A stretch of DNA of 64,000 nt from Pseudonocardia sp. DSM 110487. Its GTDB lineage: Bacteria > Actinomycetota > Actinomycetes > Mycobacteriales > Pseudonocardiaceae. Positions 31,077 through 39,483 of the stretch are shown in pieces. Positions within the stretch are counted from its first letter, which is position 1, and each line of letters begins with the position of its first letter. The stretch lies in the NCBI RefSeq assembly GCF_019468565.1, contig NZ_CP080521.1:3844001-3908000 (forward strand), in the 5' to 3' direction. Made by a program: the position numbers and the translations under genes. The notes beneath the pieces were generated by a model. The model was not told where the DNA came from. It made no database searches and was given only the letters and a program-made list of their open reading frames with translations.

Positions 31077-31298
31077 ATGCATCTCACGATCGTCGGCGCA
31101 ACAGGAGGCATCGGCCGCCACCTCGTCGACCAAGCGCTCGCGGCCGGACACACGGTCACCGCTGTCGTCCGCAACCCCAGGAACCTCGAACGCAACGTCC
31201 GACACATGCGGCTCTCACGTGCAGACGCAGCGCACCTCATGCTTCGGGCGCTCGCTGAACCGTCGACCATCGGTCATTCAATCGCCGTCGCCTACTAA
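31077..31298 (+). pseudogene. Internally deleted NAD(P)-binding protein
   Basis: Seventy-three codons begin with a perfect Rossmann start, MHLTIVGATGGIGRHLVDQA, and end with the C terminus typical of the same family (LSRADAAHLMLRALAEPSTIGHSIAVAY). About 130 residues expected in between are missing, yet the frame is kept. The ribosome site GGAAAGG is intact. The product lacks a complete nucleotide fold and is unlikely to be an enzyme. Confidence 0.75.
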
Positions 31299-31319
31299 TC
31301 GTTGACATGGGAGATCATC

Positions 31320-31853
31320 ATGCTCGAGATCATGCTGTGGATTGCTCAGGGATTCCTCGCTCTCTTCTTCTTCGCCGCCGGCCTGCCCAAGGTGATCGGA
31401 CGGGGTATCGACCGCTGGGCCGGCTTCGATGACCTTCCGCGGGGACTCGTGATCATCATCGGCCTGTCGGAAGTCGTCGGGGCCGTCGCCCTCTGGCTCC
31501 CGTCGCTCATCGGCACCTTCGAGTGGACGACCCCGCTCGCGGCCATCGGGATCGCGGTCATCTCGCTCATGGCCAGCGGCTTCCACATCCGAGCCGCCGC
31601 GACAGCGGAGCGCGGTGATCCGCGGACCGAATGGCTTTGTGCCGTCGAGACCGCGCTCTGGGCCTCCCTCGCCGGCTCGATCGCCATCGGTCGCTGGGCG
31701 GGGATCTCGAGCGGACCCTCCCTTCCGTCCGAGACCCTGATCGTCGCAATCGCAGTCATCATCCCCGCGACCATCGTCAACCTCGTTCTTGTCGCGAGGC
31801 GACCCGTCGCGCCACGGACCCCCGACGCGACGAACGGCACACTCGTCGGTTAG
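31320..31853 (+). CDS. DoxX-like membrane protein
   Basis: A 177-residue protein with four membrane helices; the DoxX pattern is seen in LWIAQGFLALFFFAAGLPKVIG, GLVIIIGLSEVVGAVALWLPSL and IGIAVISLMASGFHI. Members are small membrane proteins linked to redox or lipid metabolism, with no defined reaction. ATG 31320 follows GGGAG; the alternative TTG 31302 is less likely. It follows the deleted NAD(P)-binding gene closely on the same strand. Confidence 0.85.
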   Translation: MLEIMLWIAQGFLALFFFAAGLPKVIGRGIDRWAGFDDLPRGLVIIIGLSEVVGAVALWLPSLIGTFEWTTPLAAIGIAVISLMASGFHIRAAATAERGDPRTEWLCAVETALWASLAGSIAIGRWAGISSGPSLPSETLIVAIAVIIPATIVNLVLVARRPVAPRTPDATNGTLVG

Positions 31854-31975
31854 TACTACAGCTCGACTTCGTGATCTTGCTGGTCGAGGCGGGGGACGTG
31901 GACTGCCACCGCGCGACGGGTGGTGCGGCGCTGGTGCCCGGTCCCGTTTGCCGGTGGCCGCGCCCACGGTCCGCA

Positions 31976-32021
31976 GTACCGGTTGCTCATGGCTGTGCCG
32001 GCAGCCATGAGCACCCGCTAC
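31976..32021. repeat. Long hairpin 1
   Basis: GTACCGGTTGCTCATGGCTG (31976-31995) pairs at 18 of 20 positions with 32002-32021, leaving a 6-base loop. It is followed 17 bp later by a second hairpin that shares the core TGCTCATGG. It looks like an intergenic palindromic repeat element rather than a simple terminator, because there is no T run. Confidence 0.7.
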
Positions 32022-32038
32022 TCGCGATCTTCGCTTGC

Positions 32039-32104
32039 ATGATCCGGAGTTTCGGGTGCTCATGGTTGTGGGGGCAGCCGTGGACAACCGGTAGTTCGGA
32101 TCAT
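32039..32104. repeat. Long hairpin 2
   Basis: The 27-base arms 32039-32065 and 32078-32104 pair at 19 positions, with perfect ends (ATGATCCG/CGGATCAT) and a 12-base loop. The core is related to hairpin 1. The stretch from here to about 33300 shows no gene on either strand that I can support by start, ribosome site or family; it is G+C-rich and has low coding character. Confidence 0.65.
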
Positions 32105-33300
32105 GCCCGCGGCCGGTCGAGCGGCCGGGGTGGCGCGATCGTGTCGGTCCGTCGGGTCGAGTCTGGTCGGGCGGCTGCCGGTGGGCGCGCCGTTCCCGGC
32201 CCGGGCCACCCGGCGCCCGCCCCGTGAGCTGGGCCTCGGCGGTGGTTCCTCCCGTTCACCTCGACCCCGTCACCTTGTGGGGGTGGGTGGGTTGGGTGCA
32301 CTACCGAACCCTGGGGTTGCGTGGGCGGCCGTCCCCGACTGGGGGGCACGCCCGTTCTCGACGAGACCACCGCGGGTTGGGTGCCACGCAACCGGCTGTG
32401 GTCCCGACCCCCTCCACACCCAGCCCTCTCCCGGATGATCGAGGCGAGACCACACCGGGACGGGCAGCCCAGCCCAACGCTTGCAGAACGATTCGATCAT
32501 CCAGCCGACCGAGGCGATCCAGCGCACTCATCCCGTACACGGTCGAACCCTCGCGCGGCATTGGGACCGTGACCAACGGAAGCGGAGGTTGCCTTCGCCG
32601 GGTGGGACGCGCAGCAGGAATCCGCCGCTTCTCTCCGCGCATCCCTGCGCCGGGCACGATCGGGGCGATGACAGAACCCGTCATGCGAACCACCCCAGGC
32701 AGGGACAGACCGGGCGATGAGGCGACCGACGGTGGTAGAAGGCGGCGGCCCAGGCGGTGATCAGCGGTTCGGCGCGAAACCCGACGCCCCACGTCGGGAA
32801 AGGCGCCAAGCTGACGATCACAGGCCCTCGCCGGACCGGCCCGGCCCGTGTCGCCGGTGCGCTCGTTCTCGGGTGGCGCGCCCGGTCGACGGGGTGGCTG
32901 GCCGGTGACGAGGTGCGTCGACCGGCACGGGTTGCACCGGTGTCGGCGGCTCCGCCGTGCCGAGATGCTCCCCAGCCCTGCGATCAGAAGAACGATCACA
33001 AGTCCGGCTGTAGTGTTAGGGGCGACGAGGGTGCCGTTCGCACCTGACTCGCCCCCGCACCGGATCGTCGTCGTGTAGGCGAAGGGGCGACGCGTGCGCT
33101 GAGGGGTTCCGTCCCTGAAGGCGGATCGTCGAGATCAGGGCTGTAGGCCGGCACGATGAAGCACGGGCGGACGGCCAGTCGGACCGGATCTCGGCGTGTT
33201 GCTCGGCGTTACGTGACCGTGCCCGCTGACGTCGGCATCGTGGGACCTGCGGGCGCACCAACGGGCTCCATCGCACGTGACCGTGCCGCCCGTCTCTCAC

Positions 33301-33879
33301 TCAGGAGCTGGATGAGCGGGGAGGGAGCGATGTGGTCAGTGTTTCGGGCAGTCGGTGCGCGGCCTCGCCGACGACAACACCCAGCAAAGCACCGAAGACG
33401 ACGTCGCTCGGCCAGTGTGCCCAGGTGCGAATCCGGGAGTACGCCACCGCCAGCGCCAGCGGGGCGATTCCAAAGCCTACCCAGCGGCTACGGCGCGCCA
33501 ATGCTGTCGTGAAGGCGATCGCAACGGAGGTATGGGACGACGGGAACGACGGCGAGGTGGGCTTGCGCAGCAGAGCCTGATACGCCGGCAGCTGGTCGGC
33601 CGCAGGGCGTTGCCGGGGGAGCAGGCGGCTCAACAGATGCGCGGTCGCGCTGGCCAGCACGACCGCGACGGCCCCGTCGCGGGCGCATTGACGAAGCCGG
33701 CCCGGACGGGCAGCCATGACCGCGGCGATCGCCAACCACAATCCGCCCCCGTATGCCAGAGCACTGACCCCCGTCACGCCGGCCGGCGGTTGGTCGGTCG
33801 ACAACGGCAGGCGGCGCCGCACAGCATGGGCCTCGAGCCGGTTCAGCCGGCCGAACAGCCTCCGCCACCAGGACCGCAC
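33301..33879 (-). CDS. PAP2-family phosphatase
   Basis: A 192-residue membrane protein of the type 2 phosphatidic acid phosphatase superfamily. The three signature motifs are visible: LLPRQRP (C1, KxxxxxxRP-like), PSFPSSHTS (C2) and SRIRTWAHWPSDVVFG (C3, catalytic His and Asp). Several hydrophobic helices surround them, so the active site should face outside. The family hydrolyses lipid phosphates or prenyl pyrophosphates. The start is uncertain: GTG 33879 (protein begins VRSWWRRLFG) is preferred to ATG 33957, since upstream residues look non-coding. The gap 33880-34219 shows no gene. Confidence 0.8.
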   Translation of the reverse strand: MRSWWRRLFGRLNRLEAHAVRRRLPLSTDQPPAGVTGVSALAYGGGLWLAIAAVMAARPGRLRQCARDGAVAVVLASATAHLLSRLLPRQRPAADQLPAYQALLRKPTSPSFPSSHTSVAIAFTTALARRSRWVGFGIAPLALAVAYSRIRTWAHWPSDVVFGALLGVVVGEAAHRLPETLTTSLPPRSSSS

Positions 33880-34219
33880 AAAGCCAGGGTATGCAGCCGA
33901 TACGCATCTCGCCGGACGACCGCCGGGGATGTGTCGGTGGCCGGCGCCGCGCGGCACCGGGCCTGTGCGTGCGCCGGATCGTGGTCACCACCGCCGTGGT
34001 CAGCGGCGGGCTTGAGCAGCGCCGCGGAGGGCCCGCGGCATGCCGCGCGCGACATCCGCGGACCGGCCTCATATGCGGCCGGCGGCGCCGCCGCCGGGCT
34101 AATCGCTGCTGGAGGCCGGTGCGTTTTGATCGACGGCCGAACGCGACCGGGTTGGGCCGGCCCAGGTGTAACTTGGCCGCCGCCGGGAACGGGCGACGAG
34201 CCGAGGAGGACGCGCTGCG

Positions 34220-35026
34220 ATGGGTGAGCCGAACACACCACCGGTGGTGATTGACACGACGATCCCCCAGGCGGCGCGGTTCTGGGACTTCCTGCTCGGC
34301 GGCAAGGACAACTACTCGGTCGACCGCGAGGTCGGGCGGCAGGTGCTCGGGATCTTCCCGCAGCTGATCGACTCCGCGCGGGCGGACCGAGGATTCCTGG
34401 TCCGCGCCGTCACGCACCTCGTGCGCGACGCCGGCATCCGGCAGCTGCTGGACATCGGCACCGGCCTGCCGACGGTCAACAACACGCACCAGGTCGCACA
34501 GGCGATCGCCCCGGAGTCCCGCATCGTGTACGTCGATAACGACCCGATGGTGCTGGCGCACGCGCGCGCTCTGCTCGTCTCCACCCCCGAGGGAGCCACT
34601 CAGTACCTGCACGCCGACGTGCGCGACTGGGAGACGATCCTGCGGGACGCAGCCGGCGCCCTCGACCTCACGCGCCCGGTGGCGCTCATGCTGCTGGGGA
34701 TCATCAACTACGTGCTCGACGACGATGTCGCCCACGGCATCGTCGCCGGCCTCGTGGACGCCCTGCCCTCGGGCAGCTACCTGGCGATGTCCCATCCGAC
34801 GGCCGAGGTGCACGCCGAGGCGATGGCGGAGTCGGTTGCCTATTACAACGCCAGCGGTGCACCCCCGATCAGGACCCGCAGCCGGGTGGAGCTCACCCGC
34901 TTCTTCGACGGCCTCGAGCTGCTCGACCCCGGCGTGGTGTCCTGCTCGTTGTGGCGTCCCGACCCGAGCGAGCTGGGGGACCCCGTCGAGGTCACCCAGT
35001 ACTGCGGCGTCGCGCGGAAGCCCTGA
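34220..35026 (+). CDS. SAM-dependent methyltransferase, actinobacterial PF04672 type
   Basis: A 268-residue protein of the large actinomycete methyltransferase family: IPQAARFWDFLLGGKDNYSVDREVG at the N terminus, the SAM-binding LLDIGTGLPTVNNTH, VYVDNDPMVLAHARALL, and YLHADVRDW. Many copies occur per genome and the substrates are largely unknown. AGGAGGA lies 10-12 bases before the ATG. It stands alone, between the PAP2 gene and the conservon genes. Nothing is seen in 35027-35190. Confidence 0.92.
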   Translation: MGEPNTPPVVIDTTIPQAARFWDFLLGGKDNYSVDREVGRQVLGIFPQLIDSARADRGFLVRAVTHLVRDAGIRQLLDIGTGLPTVNNTHQVAQAIAPESRIVYVDNDPMVLAHARALLVSTPEGATQYLHADVRDWETILRDAAGALDLTRPVALMLLGIINYVLDDDVAHGIVAGLVDALPSGSYLAMSHPTAEVHAEAMAESVAYYNASGAPPIRTRSRVELTRFFDGLELLDPGVVSCSLWRPDPSELGDPVEVTQYCGVARKP

Positions 35027-35190
35027 CGGGAATCAGGACCCGGCCTGCCGGCGTCGGTCGGCAACCGGCTGCTGCGGGCCGCGGCTCATCGAGCCGGACG
35101 ACCGCGACGCCGATCAGCACAGCCGACCCTGCGCCGGACGGACGAGCTCGGCCGCGTCCAGCCGCCTGCGGCGCGGTACGTCGACCTGGC

Positions 35191-35583
35191 TCAGTGGGCA
35201 CGCAGACCCGCGAGAAGGCGGGTGAGCACGGCCTCGGTCGGTCGCCCGTCCGCGCACGCCGGCGATGGGGCGTGCACAACGAGATAACCGCCGCCGACGA
35301 GGTCGCCCACGAGCACGCGCGCCACGGTCAGCGGCACGCTGAGCGCGGCGGCGATCTCGGCCAGCGATACAGGTCGGTGGGCCATCTCGACGATCGTGCG
35401 GTACTCGCGCTCGAGACTCCGGTCCCAGCCGGCCCGTTCGGTCGCGGTGACGAGAGACTCCAGCGCGAGCTCGCGGCCGGTCGCGCGGGTTCGTCCGCCC
35501 GTGACGGCGTAGATCGGGATGACCCGCCGCGGCCTCTCGCGCGCGGCATGCCGCGGGGATTTCGCTCCGGACAACGTTCCCAC
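35191..35583 (-). CDS. DUF742 protein (conservon CvnC-like)
   Basis: A 130-residue protein with the DUF742 signature: IPIYAVTGGRTRATGRELALESLVTATERAG, then a winged-helix-like part YRTIVEMAHRPVSLAEIAAALSVPLTVARVLVGDLVGGGYLVVH. In Streptomyces conservons this protein works with a sensor kinase, a roadblock protein and a small GTPase at the membrane. I start at GTG 35583, behind AAGGGCAG. It follows the kinase gene by 19 bp, and neither the roadblock nor the GTPase gene is present in between or downstream. Confidence 0.85.
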   Translation of the reverse strand: MGTLSGAKSPRHAARERPRRVIPIYAVTGGRTRATGRELALESLVTATERAGWDRSLEREYRTIVEMAHRPVSLAEIAAALSVPLTVARVLVGDLVGGGYLVVHAPSPACADGRPTEAVLTRLLAGLRAH

Positions 35584-35602
35584 CTGCCCTTCACCGTTAC
35601 TC

Positions 35603-37174
35603 CTACTCGGGGGCGGAACCGGGCCCGGTGGTAGGTGCGGCCGGATCGAACCACGCGCTGTTGCCGTTGGACGGGAACGCGGGGCTCGACGCGCGCAGCT
35701 CCGTGACCAGGTGGGACTGCGGCACGCGACGTTGCAGGGTGCGCACCTCCGGTTCGGCGCCCTCGACTCCCACCGGCTCGGAACGCTGCGCCGGAACCAC
35801 TGCGTTGGCGGCGAGGGTCTCGGGCGCCACCCACATGTTGGGCACTGTGTCATTGGCCCCGAGCCGAACCTGATGATCACCACGTCGACCCGGCTCGTAC
35901 TCGAACAGGTCCGCAGGCAATGCGATCACCGCGGTGATGCCCGAGCCGGGGGTCGGGGAGAGCGAGACCCGGATGCCGTGGCGGGCGCCGAGCCGGGCGA
36001 CGACATGGAAGCCGAGACGCTGCGCGACGGCCAGGTCGATGTCGGGGGCCTCGGCCAGGATGAAGTTGGCAGTCGCGAGGTCCTCTGCGGTCATCCCGAT
36101 ACCCCAGTCCTCGATGATGAGCAGCAGGCCGCCGGCTCGGCTCTGGTCGCGCAGCAAGCTGATTCGCACCCGACTGTCAGGTGGAGAGAAGCGCACCGCG
36201 TTCTCGGTGAGCTCTGCGATCAGGTGCGTAGTGTCGGTGACGCTGTGGCCGGCGATGGCCGGGCGGTCGTCGACGAGCACCGACACCCGCTCGAGGTCCT
36301 CGGTCTCGGCGATGGCGGCGCGCACGACATCGTGAAGTGGCACGGGCTCCCGCCAGACCCGCGCAGGCTGCTCGCCGGACAGCACCAGCAGGCTCTCGGC
36401 GTTGCGCTGCACCCGCGTGGCCAGGTGGTCGAGCGTGAACAGCTCGGCGAGCGCGTCTGGATCCTGCTCCGACTCCTCGAGCTGGTTGATGATCTCCAGC
36501 TGCCGGTAGAGCATGCTCTGGTTGCGCCGGGCCAGGTTCACCAGCAGGTCGGAGGCGAACTGCCGCCGGTAGATCTCGGATTGGGCGAGCTGCTGCTGGA
36601 GGGCGTCCTTCTCCCGTTGCGAGTCCTCGGTGATGCGCCAGAACAGGGCCATCCCCACGCAGGCGAGGAGCACCGCGACCCCGTGGATCAGGGACCACAG
36701 CCAGGGGTTCGCCTGTGCCGACGCGTGGTTGAAGATCAGCGTCTGCTGCCAGGCCGACCCCACGCCGTGGCTCGCCACCGTGAAGAGCACGTTGAACAGG
36801 AACGGCACCCAGTCCTGGTACAGCGCGATGAAGCCGATGATGACGAAGAAGTGGAAATGGGCCTCGATCGTGCCGCCGGTCAGCACGACCAGCGCCGCCG
36901 AGCTGTAGACGAGCCCACCGCTGACGAACAGCGAGGCCGCCCGCCGGTGCTGGCCCAGCAGCCAGCCGAGCAGCAGGCACGCGGCCGGGACCGCCACCGC
37001 GAGCAGCACGACGACCGGCGGCGCGCGGAGTACCAGGCCGAACAGGCCGAGCCCGAACTCGTGCCCGACGAGCACGTACAGCAGGAGCCGGTGCCGTCGT
37101 TGCCAGTCGGGCTCGGCCAGGTGGTAGCCGTGGGGCAAGAGAGCGACGAGGGAACCACGGATCGAGCGACGCAT
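35603..37174 (-). CDS. Conservon-type sensor histidine kinase (CvnA-like)
   Basis: A 523-residue protein. Residues about 25-210 hold five or six membrane helices, including GGTIEAHFHFFVIIGFIALYQDWVPFL, a sensor module shared with other signalling proteins. A coiled region follows, then the degenerate dimerisation domain LVNLARRNQSMLYRQLEIINQLEESEQDPDALAELFTLDHLATRVQRNAESLLVLSG and an HATPase_c domain (IAELTENAVRFSPPDSRV, EDWGIGM). The classical phospho-acceptor His of two-component kinases is not in a standard H-box, as is usual for CvnA. A disordered tail of about 110 residues ends the protein. GGAGG precedes the ATG. Nothing convincing lies in 37175-37554. Confidence 0.88.
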   Translation of the reverse strand: MRRSIRGSLVALLPHGYHLAEPDWQRRHRLLLYVLVGHEFGLGLFGLVLRAPPVVVLLAVAVPAACLLLGWLLGQHRRAASLFVSGGLVYSSAALVVLTGGTIEAHFHFFVIIGFIALYQDWVPFLFNVLFTVASHGVGSAWQQTLIFNHASAQANPWLWSLIHGVAVLLACVGMALFWRITEDSQREKDALQQQLAQSEIYRRQFASDLLVNLARRNQSMLYRQLEIINQLEESEQDPDALAELFTLDHLATRVQRNAESLLVLSGEQPARVWREPVPLHDVVRAAIAETEDLERVSVLVDDRPAIAGHSVTDTTHLIAELTENAVRFSPPDSRVRISLLRDQSRAGGLLLIIEDWGIGMTAEDLATANFILAEAPDIDLAVAQRLGFHVVARLGARHGIRVSLSPTPGSGITAVIALPADLFEYEPGRRGDHQVRLGANDTVPNMWVAPETLAANAVVPAQRSEPVGVEGAEPEVRTLQRRVPQSHLVTELRASSPAFPSNGNSAWFDPAAPTTGPGSAPE

Positions 37175-37554
37175 GCGCGTCCTCCACAGTGGAGCGACAG
37201 GGCACGCCGAAGCGCAGAGCAGGACAGAACGGCGAGCCGAAGTGTGCTGGCATTTGTCGAATTGCGGGGGGAGCTGCGATCGACCGGTGACAGACGCTAG
37301 CGCGTGCGGCAGCAGCAGGCCATGCTTCATGCATTCAGCAAGCTGGCATTCGTCCGCTTGCCAGAAATGGTCACGGCAAGTGCCGGGAAAACGCTGCCCG
37401 TTGAGCCGCACGGGTGAATTGGTCAGACCATCGCCGGCCCGGCTTCTCGACCTGCGCGATATACCGCCACCGTTGACTTCGGTGTCAGGGTGCTCGCACC
37501 ACCAGGCACACATGAAAACGTTTCGGGTCAGCCCGAAATGTTCGTAGCGGTCGC

Positions 37555-37860
37555 TCATGGTCCAGTCAGTCGCGGCGTACCGATGGCGGCTTGAACGGGC
37601 TGTCGGTCTCCTGGTCTGGCCCGGCGGTTCGGAGTGCGCGTAGGTACTGGCGCAGGATCTGGACTCCGCCGGTGTAGCCACGGTCGAGCGGGCTCCGCCG
37701 CCGTCCGGTCTCGGCAGATGACCTCTACGCCGGGATGATCGTCAAGCCACGCGGTCAGGACCGACGTGCGGCGGGCGTGCCGCGACGCCAGCCCAGGTAG
37801 CGGCTCGGCGAAGGTCCACCGAGCACGCGCGCGCCCCGCCCTCCTTGAGAGTACGACCAT
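37555..37860 (-). pseudogene. Remnant of an ISL3-family transposase
   Basis: Pieces of an ISL3 transposase appear in order on the minus strand: RWTFAEPLPGLASRHARRT from the N-terminal zinc-finger region, then LTAWLDDHPGVEVICRDR from the DDE domain. In another frame follows GYTGGVQILRQYLRALRTA from the later HTH-like part. The segments between are missing, so the gene has suffered at least two deletions and a frameshift. No terminal inverted repeats were recognised. Confidence 0.7.
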
Positions 37861-37915
37861 AATTTAATTTCTGGAAGGCCTTGCCCCGTGACTGTCGACC
37901 TCGCTATGGTCGTAC
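37851..37915. promoter_or_regulatory. Promoter and paired inverted repeats of the SDR-TetR-esterase operon
   Basis: GTACGACCATA (37851-37861) and TATGGTCGTAC (37905-37915) are perfect 11-bp reverse complements 43 bp apart. The second arm overlaps a -10 (TATGGT) that stands 18 bp from TTGCCC (37881). This spacing would allow a repressor to bind both arms and loop or cover the promoter. The TetR protein encoded at 38812 is the obvious candidate. Confidence 0.6.
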
Positions 37916-37945
37916 GAACGTAATCTCAACCATCGGGAGCCAGTC

Positions 37946-38761
37946 ATGACAGCAACCCAGCAGGTCGCGCTCGTAACAGGCGCGACCTCAGGCATCGGCA
38001 AGGCGGCAGCGATCGCACTGGCCGCCGCGGGCTTCGAGGTGATCGGAACCGGCCGCAACACCGCACGAGCCACCCCGCCCGCCGGCGTGACCTACCTCGA
38101 CCTCGACGTGACCAGCGACGAATCGGTCGCCTCAGCGGTCAAGCAGGTGATCGACCGGTTCGGGCGCATCGACGTCCTGGTCAACAACGCCGGCGTCGGC
38201 TCAACCGGCGCAGCCGAGGAGTTCTCGATCACCCAGACGCAGGATGTCTTCGACATCAACGTCTACGGCGTCATGCGGATGACCAAGGCGGTCCTGCCGC
38301 ACATGCGGGCGCAACGGCAGGGACGCATCGTCAACGTCTCGTCCCTCAGCGGGTTCGTGCCCAGCCCGTTCATGACCCTCTACGTCTCGACCAAGCACGC
38401 GGTCGAGGGCTACTCCCAGTCGCTGGATCACGAGGTCCGCGAGCACGGCGTCCGGGTCCTGCTCGTCGAGCCCGGCCCGATCAACACCCCGTTCGCGGGC
38501 CACAGCGTGGAGGCCGACACCCCCATGCCGCTCTACGCGGCGGGACGGCGCAACTACGACGAGGTGCTGGCGAAGAACCTCACCAGCGGCGACGACCCCG
38601 CCGTCGTCGCCAAGGTGATCGTCGCGGCGGCCACCGACCGCAACCCGAAACTACGGCGCACCGCCGGCACGACCGCCCGGACCATCAACGCGGTGCACCG
38701 CGTCGCCCCGGCCAGGATCTTCGACCGCGTCATCCGCAGGTTCAACCGGATGCCCAACTGA
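37946..38761 (+). CDS. Short-chain dehydrogenase/reductase
   Basis: A 271-residue classical SDR with an extended C terminus: VALVTGATSGIGKAAAIALAAAGFEVIGTGRN, NNAGVGSTGAAEEF, NVSSLSGFVPSPFMTLYVSTKHAVEGYSQSL (catalytic Ser, Tyr, Lys) and VLLVEPGPINTPF. The extension and Arg after beta-2 resemble NADPH-dependent 17-beta-HSD-like or ketoreductase-type oxidoreductases. GGGAGCC precedes the ATG. It is the first gene of a three-gene operon with a TetR and an esterase. Confidence 0.9.
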   Translation: MTATQQVALVTGATSGIGKAAAIALAAAGFEVIGTGRNTARATPPAGVTYLDLDVTSDESVASAVKQVIDRFGRIDVLVNNAGVGSTGAAEEFSITQTQDVFDINVYGVMRMTKAVLPHMRAQRQGRIVNVSSLSGFVPSPFMTLYVSTKHAVEGYSQSLDHEVREHGVRVLLVEPGPINTPFAGHSVEADTPMPLYAAGRRNYDEVLAKNLTSGDDPAVVAKVIVAAATDRNPKLRRTAGTTARTINAVHRVAPARIFDRVIRRFNRMPN

Positions 38762-38811
38762 CGCGTGATGTCCTGGCCAAGGCGGTATCGGGATCGTCAG
38801 TCCCGGCGGAG

Positions 38812-39483
38812 ATGAACGAACGCATGGTGCGGTACACGAAAGAACACAAGCAGGAGACAAGGCAGCGGATCATCGCGACGGCCGGCCGACGGCTCAAGCG
38901 GGACGGCATCGACGGCTCCGGAGTCGCGACGCTCATGAAGGACGCGGGCCTGACCAACGGCGCCTTCTACGCCCACTTCGCGTCCAAGGACAGCCTCGTC
39001 GTCACCGCGATCGCCAACGAACTGGACACACTGCACGCGAACATCGTCGAGCAGGCGGCCCCCGGCGCGGCCGGCCTCGAACAGATCGTGCGTTGGTACC
39101 TGTCGGCCGACCACCGGGACGATCCCGTCGACGGCTGCCCCAACGCCGCCTTGCTCGACGAGATCGCGCGCGGCGACGACGCAATCAGGCAGGCGTATAC
39201 CCAGGGTGTGCTTGTCGTCATCGACGGCCTCGCCGCCCGCATGGCACCCGAGGATCCGCTCTCAGCTCGCGTGAAAGCGCTCAGCCTCCTCGGCCTGATG
39301 GCCGGGACGCTACAGCTCTCCCGCGCCTTGACCGACCGACAGCTCTCCGACGACCTCCTGGAGCAGGGACTCCGCAATGCCTTGGCCCTGGTGGACGCCG
39401 AGCTCAGACCCAAGACCGACACTTCCGCACACGAGCCGGCACATCCGGCTACGTCGCCCTCCCGTCAGGAAAACGATGACTGA
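38812..39483 (+). CDS. TetR/AcrR-family regulator
   Basis: A 223-residue repressor: ETRQRIIATAGRRLKRDGIDGSGVATLMKDAGLTNGAFYAHFASKDSLV is the DNA-binding domain, followed by the helical ligand domain with DGCPNAALLDEIARGD. CGGCGGAG precedes ATG 38812; ATG 38824 is a possible alternative. It is sandwiched between the SDR (50 bp upstream) and the esterase (8-bp overlap), so the operon is likely self-regulated through the inverted repeats at 37851-37915. Confidence 0.9.
   Translation: MNERMVRYTKEHKQETRQRIIATAGRRLKRDGIDGSGVATLMKDAGLTNGAFYAHFASKDSLVVTAIANELDTLHANIVEQAAPGAAGLEQIVRWYLSADHRDDPVDGCPNAALLDEIARGDDAIRQAYTQGVLVVIDGLAARMAPEDPLSARVKALSLLGLMAGTLQLSRALTDRQLSDDLLEQGLRNALALVDAELRPKTDTSAHEPAHPATSPSRQENDD

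Noticed and set aside
37173..37547. Plus-strand ORF of 124 codons upstream of the sensor kinase
   Set aside because: Cys/Ser/His-rich translation without a domain, ribosome site or coding composition. It is the non-coding leader region of the kinase gene on the other strand.
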